Assembly (NCBI RefSeq): GCF_000001735.4
Contig: NC_003071.7
Location: 14,483,443-14,547,442, forward strand
Length of the DNA stretch: 64,000 bases
Direction: 5' to 3'
From: Arabidopsis thaliana
Taxonomy: Eukaryota; Streptophyta; Magnoliopsida; Brassicales; Brassicaceae
In this document: positions 1-10,181 of the stretch, in pieces
Layout of the letters: every line of letters begins with the position of its first letter
Numbering within the stretch: the stretch's first letter is position 1
Notes under the pieces: model-generated
Told to the model about the DNA's origin: nothing
Seen by the model: only the letters and a program-made list of their open reading frames with translations
Databases searched by the model: none
Position numbers and translations under genes: made by a program

Positions 1-1452
1 AGTAGTTTAGAATTTGGAAACCGAACAAAGAAAAATAAAACATTTTATGAAACAAGATTTAATTTTTAAATAAAACTATTAAATTAATTAGGGACCAAAT
101 AAAATACAATTATTGGTATTTGTATAAGTGACACTTGAGTTTAATTTGCTTACTTAATTTAGTATGCGTATAATGTAGAAGTAGAAACGGTAAACGAAAC
201 AGAAAGGCAAAGACGACTTTTGAAGATATTGACTTTGGTACTTCCTTGCTGTTGAGTGTTGTCTTTGTTTTGATTTATGAACTATATCGTTTATTGTTTC
301 TTCTATCGTTTTTGATAGTCTTATACTTACTTCGGACAAATCAATTGATTATGTATATGTTTTTGTTTTGTTTTTGGGGCAAATTGATTATGGATAAGTA
401 TGCATGATATGTCAACACAACAGTCGGAATAATCGATTTAACGTCTCCATTAATTTAGAATAATGATATATTGTGGAAATGCATGAGACTCTTTTAAATA
501 TATCGAAGATGCTAAATATCAAATCAGTTAGTTAATCACTTTTCAAATCAAATCAAATTGTATGTTCACAATTATCACTTTGTTAATCCCCGATTTTATA
601 TGGAACATAAAATACAAACACCATTAGTAACATATTATCATTGATATATAAAGTGAGAAACTATGAACTAATAACCACAAATCTGTTGAAAATTTTACAA
701 ACATGTCATAATGATGTGTTGCGATAAGCATGCTTCTCAGAAATTTGGGCCTCCAATTTTAAAAATGGATGATAATTATAAGAACTAATTACACATGGTG
801 ACATTGGTGTATTTCTTAGAAATTCTACCCTCTAAAACTATGATTTACTATAAGACCAATACACAAGATTCAATATATTAATATTGTCATGATGTTACAC
901 ATTCACGTTTTTAACAAAAAGTCATACCCAAACACACTATTAGTCATTAGATGTCGACCTAAAACCAATTAAAAGTAGTCATATAATTATTTATACTCTA
1001 CAATACGTAACTTCATCATATCAAGTAGAGAAAAACAACCTGAACAATATCAACTTTATATTTAAATTCGAGTTAGAAATGTCATCTAACAACAACTTGT
1101 TCACATCACTCACTGTTTTGGATACAAACAAAATAATATCCGTCAATAATATAGTGAAACATTTTCAAACAAAATGCTAAAGAAAACAGCACGAAATTAT
1201 TAATTTCTCACATAACTGCATATCTAACAAACTTAGTAGTTCTTTATAAATTCTTAACATATAGCCTTAATAAAGGGGATAGGTTTAATAGAAACTATTT
1301 TTGTTAAATTTTAGAATGATTACTAAATATACTTTTTAAAACTAAAACAAGCAAAAAATATATTATTTTAAAAAGTATAAGCATTCAACTAATGAAGATC
1401 CTTTAACAGAAAAGAAAAACATTCAACTATAAATACTTTGAAAAGATGCTTC
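1..1452. other. AT-rich intergenic DNA, no gene recognised
   Basis: Very AT-rich sequence with stop codons in every frame. The only open frame above 60 codons (minus strand, about 154-339) has no recognisable domain and ends in a low-complexity Tyr/Phe/Ile tail. I see no tRNA, no long repeat and no obvious transposon end. It is the left flank of the LINE-derived insertion that follows. Confidence 0.6.
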
Positions 1453-1468
1453 AAAAAAAATGAAAATG
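1453..1468. repeat. Left putative target-site duplication
   Basis: AAAAAAAATGAAAATG, identical to the bases that follow the LINE remnant. An A-rich start fits cleavage at a TTTT/A-type site by a LINE endonuclease. Confidence 0.6.
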
Positions 1469-1516
1469 AAAAATAGTACATTCAATTTATCTAATTGTCT
1501 CTCGGTAGCAGGAAAT

Positions 1517-2395
1517 ATGGCCTATAGACATCTATTTAGAGAGGCGAGCTGTGTGAGATGTCCAGATAGTAGAGAAACAGTGAACCACCTATTATTCAAA
1601 TGTTGCTTCGCTAGACTTGTCTGGGCTATTTCACCGATCCCAGCATATCCTGAAGGAGAGTGGACTGATTCTTTGTACGCCAATTTGTATTGGGTTCTTA
1701 ACTTGGAAGTGGAAATTCCAAAGTTGGGAAAAATTGGCAATCTTGTGCCTTGGCTCCTGTGGCGTCTGTGGAAATCACGGAATGAGCTGATGTTTAAAGG
1801 AAAGGAGTATGATGCCCCGGAAGTTCTGAGACGAGCGATGGAAGACTTTGAGGAATGGAGTACTAGACGGGAGCTTGAAGGGAAAGCCTCTGGTCCTCAA
1901 GTGGAGAGAAATCTTTCGGTGCAATGGAAAGCTCCTCCTTATCAATGGGTGAAGTGTAACACAGACGCTACATGGCAGTTGGAAAATCCTAGGTGTGGTA
2001 TTGGATGGATCCTCCGTAACGAGAGTGGAGGAGTCTTGTGGATGGGAGCAAGAGCTCTGCCAAGGACGAAGAATGTGTTGGAAGCAGAGCTGGAAGCTTT
2101 GCGGTGGGCAGTTCTCACGATGAGCAGATTTAACTATAAAAGAATAATTTTTGAATCTGATGCTCAAGCTCTAGTTAATCTGCTGAATTCTGATGACTTT
2201 TGGCCAACCCTTCAACCGGCTTTGGAAGACATTCAGCAGCTGCTCCATCATTTTGAAGAGGTCAAGTTCGAGTTCACTCCAAGAGGCGGTAACAAAGTGG
2301 CGGATAGAATAGCACGGGAATCTATTTCGTTCTCGAATTATGATCCCAAATTGTTTTCTATTGTGCCACAGTGGCTTAGAAGCACTTTGATTTAA
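1517..2395 (+). CDS. LINE-derived zinc-knuckle/RNase H-like protein, intact ORF
   Basis: A 292-residue single-exon ORF, which I recognise as AT2G34320. The N-terminus has a zf-RVT-type cluster (Cys12, Cys15, His23, Cys28), as found downstream of the reverse transcriptase in plant LINEs. From about residue 143 there is an RVT_3-type RNase H domain with acidic residues in the expected places: Asp150 (NTDA), Glu191 (AELEAL), Asp215 (ESDAQ) and Asp263 (KVADRIA). The catalytic set therefore looks complete. The frame is open 57 bases further upstream to an ATG at 1460, but that ATG lies inside the flanking repeat, so the start at 1517 is preferred. The Arabidopsis genome holds many such ORFs. Whether this one is expressed or only a young remnant cannot be read from sequence. 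No function beyond RNase H-like is supported. Confidence 0.7.
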   Translation: MAYRHLFREASCVRCPDSRETVNHLLFKCCFARLVWAISPIPAYPEGEWTDSLYANLYWVLNLEVEIPKLGKIGNLVPWLLWRLWKSRNELMFKGKEYDAPEVLRRAMEDFEEWSTRRELEGKASGPQVERNLSVQWKAPPYQWVKCNTDATWQLENPRCGIGWILRNESGGVLWMGARALPRTKNVLEAELEALRWAVLTMSRFNYKRIIFESDAQALVNLLNSDDFWPTLQPALEDIQQLLHHFEEVKFEFTPRGGNKVADRIARESISFSNYDPKLFSIVPQWLRSTLI

Positions 2396-2454
2396 TTTGG
2401 TTATTGTAAACACGTTGGTTAATGAGTATTTGAAGTTGAGCCAAGGAAAAAAAA

Positions 2455-2470
2455 AAAAAAAATGAAAATG
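2455..2470. repeat. Right putative target-site duplication
   Basis: Second copy of the 16-base repeat, directly after (and fused with) the poly(A) tract of the LINE remnant. Confidence 0.6.
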
Positions 2471-3184
2471 GGTGTAGACTAGTCCGGCCTACGAAACCCA
2501 AAATCTATTATTCAGATCTAAACTCTTCGATCTGAGACCTATTTTGTCTAGAATTGGCCGAGTAGGGTCTGACGCGAACCTAGGATGCACCCAGATTGAC
2601 ATTTCAGCAGGCTGATGTGATGTGTTGTACAATGTCAACTTTAAGTGGCATGTATAGATGCTTTAGTGACGTGGTGTGATCTCTACCGTCCTTTTACAAT
2701 CATACGGACATCTCAAATAAATCTCAAAAACAAACTAAATAAAAAAAAATCTTCAAGAAGAAGATGATTGATTTATTTGTACAATACAAAATGTTAATGG
2801 GCTTACTTCTACATGAGATCTTTAAACCTAATCTCATCTTATTACAAGGCAAGATACGGTAATATATGAATTTGGTGTTGACTTTTTGAGACTTGGCTTC
2901 TTGAGAAAATGGCTACAAAATCTAATACTAAGTAGAGAAGACTGAGTCAGCTGAGAGAAGAGAAAGTCTCTTCTCTAATTTAGAATCATGGTGTTCCACA
3001 AACTAAGTGACTCTTTAACACAACAAAACGTGAAACCCACCTGCAATGTACAATGGACATGGTTACAAAAGAGAAGCCAACATAATCACATAAACACATA
3101 CATTATCCCAGACCTTTGCTTCTGTCTCCTTCTTCTTCTTACATTCTCTCTTTTTTTCTACAAACAGAGGAAAACAACCAAGAG
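2471..3184. other. Intergenic DNA and 5' leader of the next gene
   Basis: No gene recognised. The last 70 bases are CT-rich and then purine-rich just before the ATG at 3185, as in many plant 5' leaders. A 66-codon open frame at 2988-3188 has no domain and overlaps the next start, so it is not called. Confidence 0.5.
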
Positions 3185-3616
3185 ATGAGGGGGGCTGAGT
3201 CGTTAGTTACCTTAAACCACAAGATTCTCAGACCATGTAGGAAACTCCTGATCAGAATCACCAAGAGCTGTCCCCGACGCCATAACCGGCATTTAAAACT
3301 CAAGAAAGCCTCTTCTTCTTCTTCTACTGCTTCAGGGAACAAGGTCACCAAAGTGGTGGCTTTATTCTTCCTCTCCTTCCATAAGAAGAAGCAGAAGAAA
3401 GAAAAGATGAAGCGGCTTAACGAACTCAGGAGCTTCTCGCACGCAGTCAATGACCAGAAGAAGAAGGCACCAAAGCAAGAATCAAGCAAGAAAGTTTTCC
3501 CATCAAGACTCACAATGTCTTGGCTAGGTCAAGGAAAGGGTAATAACAACAACACGCAGGAAGTCCCTCAAGAACATGATGCACGTAGAGACAGCACAAG
3601 CGCATTCATTCCTTGA
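3185..3616 (+). CDS. Basic protein of unknown function, 143 aa
   Basis: Single-exon ORF beginning MRGAESLVTLN after a CT-rich leader. The frame is open to 3116, but the upstream part codes a Leu/Phe stretch made by the pyrimidine-rich leader, so the internal ATG is the likely start. The protein is rich in Lys, Arg and Ser, with a poly-Ser run near residue 47 and a Lys-rich stretch around residues 66-75 (HKKKQKKEK) that could act as a nuclear localisation signal. There is no membrane segment and no domain I can name. It probably corresponds to AT2G34330, annotated as unknown. Codon use and the absence of repeats suggest a real gene, but expression evidence is needed to be sure. Confidence 0.55.
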   Translation: MRGAESLVTLNHKILRPCRKLLIRITKSCPRRHNRHLKLKKASSSSSTASGNKVTKVVALFFLSFHKKKQKKEKMKRLNELRSFSHAVNDQKKKAPKQESSKKVFPSRLTMSWLGQGKGNNNNTQEVPQEHDARRDSTSAFIP

Positions 3617-3983
3617 TTTTCAAACCTGACCCTCGAGGTCAAAAACTATTCGATTTCAACTTGATTATGTGGATATTTCAATCTGCAGTTATTGACATTG
3701 AGAGCCTACACAAAGATATCTATTTAAGCGATACTCTCTAACGCAAGATCAATCGTTTGTTTGCATTGTGAAAGTTAAACGAGATTGATTCATTATTTGC
3801 ATATGATTTTTGTAATGGAGTTAAATATAATATTAGAATCATCATCAAAATAAACGATTGTAATATCAAGAATCCAAATAATATAGGAAACAGAAAGATA
3901 AGAAGATAGACATTGAAAATTTATACATCTATCCTACAAGCACGGACCAATTGCTTCATTCCCTACACCCAATCTTAGGCACA

Positions 3984-4445
3984 TCAACTCACCGATTGGG
4001 TTGATACAAAATTGGAGTAAGAAGCCAGGTTACTATCCTCCAACCATTTCTTGACATCATCTCCATAGTATGAGAACCTAAAGCAGAGACCCTAAAAAAC
4101 AAAAACAGAGCAAATAAAATCTTCTCATTATACTCTGTAAATGAGCAACAATAGATTTAGAACACCACATTACATATGAAGCTAAAGTGTTTAATTTGAG
4201 AGTACGCAAAGAACTGGTTTTGGCTAAACCCTAATTGAGAAACCCACATACAGAAACAGAATCAAAATGTGAAGCAATAGATATTGAAAATATTCCAGAA
4301 AAAATAATGTTGAAACTCTAAAAGTAATGAACTTTAAGACCGACATTGCGTGTATAAGAGTCTCAAAAATGGAAAAGTAGCAGAGCCAAACTTACTCTTT
4401 GGAGAAGATAAATCTGGAAGGGAAGCTCAAAAGAAGTGAAGCCAT
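3984..4445 (-). CDS. Candidate two-exon micro-gene, 52 aa, possibly organelle-targeted
   Basis: Not visible as a single open frame. Reading the minus strand, an ATG at 4445 opens MASLLLSFPSRFIFSKE, which looks like an organelle transit peptide. Exon 1 (4396-4445) ends at a good donor (AAAGA|GTAAGT). After a 303-base intron, a T-rich acceptor ending ttttttag gives exon 2 (3984-4092), which continues in frame as a hydrophilic segment containing GDDVKKWLEDSNLASYSNF and stops at TGA. The leader is CT-rich and carries a telo-box (AAACCCTAA read on the plus strand, 4483-4491), common in genes for ribosome and organelle proteins. A second donor-like site (CG|GTGAGT) just before the stop means a third exon is possible. 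Family unknown; this is an inference from splice signals. Confidence 0.4.
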
Positions 4446-5589
4446 TGGGCGTGGTAGCAGTATTAGCGGTGGGAAAAGGGTTAAACCCTAAGACTAAAAA
4501 AGAGAGAGAGAGGGAGAGAGAATTAAGAGTTAAGAGTGTATTTAAGTAAAAGTAATGATCTTTGGTGAGCGGCGTGCTTACAGTTCTGCACAGAGCACAT
4601 TTATCAATGAATGTGAGAGACAGAGTGAGACTTTTTTTTGTTTTTGGTTTCGTCGACGTTTCGTGATTCGATAATTCGAAGGTCCCCTTTCTTCCCGTCT
4701 TCTGAATTAAAATAGGAGAATTTTTCCCCCGGTTCAATGTATATGTAGGGCTCTTTAGTGGGCTAATTGGTTTCTTAATGGGCCTGTTAAAAAACCAATT
4801 TTCAAAGGAAAAGTCTTATGTGTTCTTTATGTCTCGTATCAATCTCTTTTTTTGTTTATTTTTCATTAAAAACATTAATTTAGCTTTAATACGTGAAAAT
4901 GTGTTCTTTTTTTTTTTTTTGATAAATTGCATACGCAGCAAACTAAAAGATGAATTATGTCGTATGTATAATTGTATATACAATTTTCAAATAATCATTT
5001 TAGCTAAGAAATTTAAACGCACAATATTTGAGATTGATACAGACCTTATCATTGCTATGCTTAATATGCTTATCCTTTAATTATGTGTCTTTTATATGTT
5101 AGTGATTCCAAAATTTTTATAGAGTTAACAAAAATATAAAGTACATTTCTCTTCTTGATGTCACAGGCAACAAATTTGCTCGCTCTCTCACTGTCTCTCA
5201 CAATCAATGACAACAGAACAGCTGTTTCTGTTTGGCTTTTGTCCACATCTGCACTACATAAATCCTAACTCAAATATATTCATCACACTTTCATAATTCC
5301 AATTAAGTACCCCCAAAAATACACTTGACAAGCCTTGCATTTTAAATCCTAACACAAGAATTATTGTTATTCTTCTCATAATTAACCCGAAATTTCCTTG
5401 TTTCCTATTACAATTTAGGAAAAACAAAAGAATATGGAAAAACAAAAACTAAGGAGAAAGCTTTGTTTCACATTTTCCCCACCCTTTACTTAAATAAACA
5501 ACACGGGGATCCACTAGCAATTTTCCGTAATATGCAAAAAAACAAAAGAGTTGGGAAAAGATGATGAAGTATGGCAAACCGGTAACGGT
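4446..5589. other. Intergenic DNA; CT/GA repeat and 3' flank of the S40 gene
   Basis: Holds the leader and promoter of the minus-strand candidate (GA repeat at about 4500-4520, telo-box at 4483-4491), then AT-rich DNA with T-runs near 4910 and a region with no recognisable gene up to the stop of the minus-strand DUF584 gene. A 100-codon open frame at 4778-5080 is hydrophobic and low in complexity; not called. Confidence 0.5.
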
Positions 5590-6000
5590 TCAAGCCTCCA
5601 AAAAACCGGTTAACCTAAGAACCGAATTCCGAACCCGGCTCAGATCTCTTCCCTTAAGAGTCCTTCCACTACCTGAACAAACGGAAAACGCCATTTGTCC
5701 TCCTTGGATCCTCCGTCCGATCATAATATGCGGCGGAATCATCTCTCCTCCTCCTTCGGAATATTCCTCCTCTGAGTATTCATCCTCCTCTTTCCCAACG
5801 TACCTCCGAAAGATGTTCTCAGGGATACTCACCGGAAGCGAGCTCGACAACGACGCCTTCTCCGTCGTCGTCCTCTTGATCCGCCTCGTCTTCTTCCTCT
5901 CCATATCAGAACCAAACAGGCGATTCTCGTTCTCTTTATGGAGAACGGAGCTTAAACCATCGGAGAACACTACCTCAGATTCATCGAATTCCTCCGCCAT
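5590..6000 (-). CDS. Senescence regulator S40-like protein (DUF584), 136 aa
   Basis: Intact intronless ORF with the S40/DUF584 pattern: an acidic N-terminus (MAEEFDESEVVFSD), a central IPENIFRR motif, an acidic EEDEYSEEEYSEGGG stretch, a MIPPHIMIGRR motif, and the diagnostic C-terminus GSGRTLKGRDLSRVRNSV. Members are small plant proteins linked to leaf senescence and stress responses, several of them nuclear. Length is typical of the short, single-exon subfamily. I recognise it as AT2G34340. A TATA box (CTATATATAAAA on the minus strand) lies about 107 bases upstream. An open frame on the opposite strand over the same bases is a shadow caused by GC-rich coding sequence. Confidence 0.9.
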   Translation of the reverse strand: MAEEFDESEVVFSDGLSSVLHKENENRLFGSDMERKKTRRIKRTTTEKASLSSSLPVSIPENIFRRYVGKEEDEYSEEEYSEGGGEMIPPHIMIGRRIQGGQMAFSVCSGSGRTLKGRDLSRVRNSVLRLTGFLEA

Positions 6001-6106
6001 TTACTAGAAATTTTGGGATGCTTTTGTTAGTTATGAGATGAGAATTTGATATTAGGGTTTGGAGAGACTCAAAATGATCTTAACCTGATCTAAACAACAT
6101 GAAGGG

Positions 6107-6118
6107 TTTTATATATAG
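6107..6118 (-). promoter_or_regulatory. TATA box of the S40-like gene
   Basis: CTATATATAAAA on the minus strand, about 107 bases before the start codon, in a GAA-rich stretch. The distance leaves a leader of roughly 75 bases. Confidence 0.55.
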
Positions 6119-9100
6119 GGAAGAGAGAAGAAGAAGAAGACGAAGGAAACGTAGAGAGTCACAAGAAGTTGTTTTGGGGTTTTGTGTTGTACTGTTTTAT
6201 GAGATCAGATGATGTCATCATGATCATGGCATTGAGTGCGGACCCCGCTTACTTTCTATATCTGTACACTTTTACACTTGGATTAGTATTATATAATAAT
6301 GAAGGTTTGCTAAAGCAAAATTACTTTATGATATGTGGACATATCTTATCTATATGTGTCCGAGAGTAACGCAGACTGGGACTTCGATTGGATCGTCCTT
6401 TTGGTCTCATTATTTTTGTCTCTCTTATAATTAATCTGTGATTTGTGAACGAGATGATGATTGATCCGTGAATGTTCAAAATAGATTTGGAATACCAACA
6501 AGGTTTAAGAGAAACAAATTGGACACTTTTAGTTCCTGTTTAAGGAAATTATATTACTCTTGATAAGATGTCAAATCAGCCTCTGGTTTTTTTTGCAAGG
6601 AAATGAATTTTATGTATAATTAAATGAAAATTCATTAATTTTTATATTTAAAATCAACTAATGAAACTTTAGTTTTTATTTTTTTAAAAAAGAATATGAC
6701 GTAAATACACGTGAATTTGTCATATTTCGTAACTTGTGTCTCATGACTTTTTCTCATCCATTGTATACAAAACTTGATATGTCCTTTGTAATTATTCTGA
6801 AAATATTTTCATTTAAATATGTTTAAATACGTAAATTCAATGAATGCGGAGAAAAAAATGTATGATCATGAATGTTATTGTGGACGTTTAGTTTTACAAG
6901 AACCTGAATCAAGTTACGTGATCCAGATTGATTTTTCGATTTGGAAAAACATAGAATCAAGTTTCGTTTAGTATTTACTAACACAGTAACACTATAAATT
7001 GGACTGGACGGAGACAGACTTGTCAAATAATGTATGCTACTTTTGTTTTGTATGTGACAAGTAACTGCAGATTGGCACACAAAACTACATGGTCGAGATC
7101 AGTTCCAATTTTGAAAAACTAAAATCTTTTTTGAACTATATTTTATAAAACCAGATTGTTTTAGTCGATCACATTTTGAGATTGTGAATGAAAACTAGTA
7201 TGTAATCTAGTAACATTTGCTCTTTCAGATTTTTAATTATCAACGGAGTATGTGATAAGTTCGAATCTTCTACACAATTAAAAATATGATAACTTCGTTA
7301 AATAGTTTAAGAAAGCTAAGATGAATTAACTTATGGGAAGTTGGAAACAACACTTTTTGTGTGTTTTACTGGGAAAGGAATCTAAACGTCTGCGGGTACA
7401 GACACATCAGGGCATTGCTTTCGGCCCACGCGTACTATTTTCTATATATATGGTGCTGTGTTTTAACGTTAGCGGCCGGTAGCAGAGTACAAAATAAATT
7501 CATTTTATTAAACATAGAAACAAAAAAAATAATTAGTAGTTCTAACTTTTAGTAATATTTGAAAAAGGTGCTTTTTAGTTATTTTCAACTCATTTTGATA
7601 ATTAGATTTTCGTTCTTTTTAATTATAGAGGTTCAATTATGAAATTTTACAATGTTTAAGACTTTACAATGTTTAAATTTTAGTACTTTTTATACGAAAT
7701 AGTATTTTGAGATCAAACTACAAGATAACACCACAATTATTTTGCAAAACCAAGTGCTTAAGACAGTTTAATAAAGACAAAAATAATTAGTAATTAAGAA
7801 CACCTAATGATGAAAGAACCATGAAAGATTGATTCACCATAAACACAAAAATTCATCTAAACAAGGTTAACAATTGTCTCCTTATAGCGCTTAGATTTCA
7901 CAATTTATGATGATTGATGACTCAATTACTAAAATTTCTATTTTGTTTTCCTAAGCTTATTTTTCAACCGATATATAAGGAAGAAAAAAACACTTGAAAC
8001 TACAGACGCTAATAAGTACTAAAGTGAATGACATCTCTTTTATTTGTTTCTCCTTTTTTTCGTTGATTAACAAGAAATCAACAAAATAATCTTTGGCTCG
8101 GCATTTAGACTTTTAGGATCTGAAAAATGAAAATTGGCGGAGTCTACGCAGGCCCTACTTTTCAGATCTATCTTGAAATGCGAATATTATATACTCTGGA
8201 AGATTTAAATTATCTGGTGGAGTAATCATTTCAGTGAGAAATAGTAATAAATTAATACTACTATAGTACATTAGTAGTACTATACCTGAATATGCATTGG
8301 AATTTGTGGTAGAAGACTAGAAGTAGTAAGCTTCTTTTGTTTTTAATCAAACAGGTAGTAAGCCTCATAAATTATGTGATAAAAACTGATAAGAATTTTC
8401 TTTTGCACCAAAAAATAAAATTAAAAAAATGAGAAAAAAAAAACTGATAAGGGTTCCGATTTTGGGAATAGCAATAGATGAGAGCTAAACTGAAATTGTT
8501 ATAGGAGTTTAGATATTGTTTAGTTATACTTATATTTGTATGTCGATAAAATATAAACTGTGAAGTCATGGTGTTGTGCTGGCTACGGAACAAACCACGT
8601 AAACGGGTTTATCCTGATTATTCGTTGCTTACAGTTTTGGTTTAATTCAACACGTACGCAAATACCACATGCAAATCTAATTAAGTAACACAAAAATCTG
8701 GATTTAGTTTGGCAAGTAAATGGCCTTCGCCAATGGATAATGTTTTCCTTAAGATTCTTAAACCTTGTCTTTTTAACTTTTAAGCAACGTATGCTTGGAT
8801 AATATCCAATAGGCATCTCTTGCAAATATGATAATTAAGAACTCGTACAATTTATATCGATTGTCTTCTAATGTACGTAATTTCATTAGTTTACTCCTTG
8901 TTTATATTCGTGTTTATGAGTTTGAGTTTATATTTTAGTACATTACCGTAAACAATCCTTTATACGTGATATACTGTTTTTGTTTGTTAACAGGGAAATA
9001 TATACCATTTTCGAACTACCCTACATATATATGGTAGCCTAATGATATCGTCGATTGTATAACTATGTTTGGATAACTAACAAAATGCTTAATCCAATAT

Positions 9101-10181
9101 TATAATTTTATAGTCATTTTGAGAAGATTTGTTCTAAGACAAAATATATATAGATAAGAAACATAATTGCATTTAATTTTAATAGAAATTGAATGTAATT
9201 TTTTTGAAATTAAAAGTTAGAGAGGTATTCACCATTTCACCTAGTGATTTGAAATTTAGCAACAAAAAGGAATAAATCTTATGTTATTCACCATTTTACC
9301 TAGTGATTTGAAATGCTACTTTAAAATTCACTGCTATTGGAAACTTTTTAAATATTGGATTTTTAGTGACATCAAGGGTTTATAGAGGATTTTTTAGTTA
9401 AAAATACAAAATCTAAATCTCCTAGTTTCAACTTTTTAAGTGAAATTTGAGGAGATTTTACAACAAATCATAATAACTTCCCAAAATTCACCTAAAATCA
9501 TCTAAAACTTAAAATCATTTAATAGGATTGAATAAGGTTCATTTTACTACTTGGCAGTTGGCACATAATATAAAAAGATGGTTAGTTAAGTTATTGTCTT
9601 AAGTTATATGATTGTGCATTGCTGTTGAAAGATTTGCTGATCTACGTTGTTGTCATCGATTCGTCAAGATTATACGAACCAGCTACATCCTACATGTCTG
9701 GTTTTTATAATCACATTGAATAAAATGAATAAATATATTTTATTGAAAACGTCACGTTTAAATTCATATACATTTGATTGATTATATAATGTAGTCCAAT
9801 TAATTAATCTCTCCTCTATACAGCTGTTTCTATAGATTATTAATTAATGGACTTCCTCGTTTCACATGGTAGACATTTCAGATTTAGCTTTGTGTTTACC
9901 CAGATCTGGATTCAGGTATCTCGGTTTAGGAATTGTAAAGTTTCGTGTAGTTTTATGGGGTTGTGTTATCGGTTAAATTTGGTTTAGTCTAGTTGGAACT
10001 CGGTTTGCTTGTCCCGTTTGTTTTAATTATCCGGTTATATTTGGTCTAACGAGGCCAATTAATGCCCACGATTATACAAACTTTTCAATTTAAAGTTGAC
10101 TTTTACTTTCATTTTAAGACAATGGATACTCATTTTGATCGATGTAGATAGACATAGAGAACAAGAGAAAAAGAGAGAAAG
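6119..10181. other. Four-kilobase gene-poor AT-rich region
   Basis: No coding region supported: the open frames present (for example 6823-7080 minus and 8372-8825 minus) are short, AT-driven and without domains. One foldback element is described separately at 9284-9535. The stretch just before 10182 (10060-10181) is the leader of the first transporter gene, ending in a purine-rich segment. I see no tRNA or other RNA gene. Confidence 0.55.
9284..9535. mobile_element. Degenerate foldback (MITE-like) element
   Basis: The arm at 9284-9314 (TTATTCACCATTTTACC, then TAGTGATTTGAAAT) is matched by the imperfect reverse complement at 9507-9535. A tighter inner hairpin pairs AAATCTCC at 9415-9422 with GGAGATTT at 9451-9458. 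The outer arm is also present as a direct copy at about 9227-9254 (TATTCACCATTTCACC, then TAGTGATTTGAAAT). Non-coding, AT-rich and palindromic, it fits a decayed miniature inverted-repeat transposon. Spacing on the two sides differs by about 50 bases, so there have been insertions or deletions. Superfamily and target duplication cannot be assigned. Confidence 0.4.

Larger units (their letters stand above)
1453..2470 (+). mobile_element. 5'-truncated LINE (non-LTR) retrotransposon remnant with poly(A) and flanking direct repeats
   Basis: The segment holds only the 3' end of a plant LINE second ORF (zinc-knuckle plus RNase H), ends in an A-run at 2447-2462, and is bracketed by the same 16 bases (AAAAAAAATGAAAATG) at 1453-1468 and 2455-2470. 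A 5'-truncated coding end, a 3' poly(A) and a short A-rich direct repeat are the classic signature of target-primed reverse transcription. The right repeat merges with the poly(A), so its left boundary is uncertain. The shared TGAAAATG is not homopolymer, which argues against chance. The reverse transcriptase and endonuclease domains are absent, so the copy cannot move on its own. Confidence 0.7.

Noticed and set aside
154-339. 61-codon minus-strand open frame at the left edge
   Set aside because: AT-driven, no domain and low-complexity tail; nothing distinguishes it from chance.
4363-4737. 124-codon minus-strand open frame overlapping the candidate micro-gene
   Set aside because: Runs through a CT-repeat and a telo-box that look like a leader, in a different phase from the spliced model; Leu/Ser-rich low complexity.
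4778-5080. 100-codon plus-strand open frame
   Set aside because: Phe/Ile/Asn-rich sequence created by T-runs; no domain or splice context.
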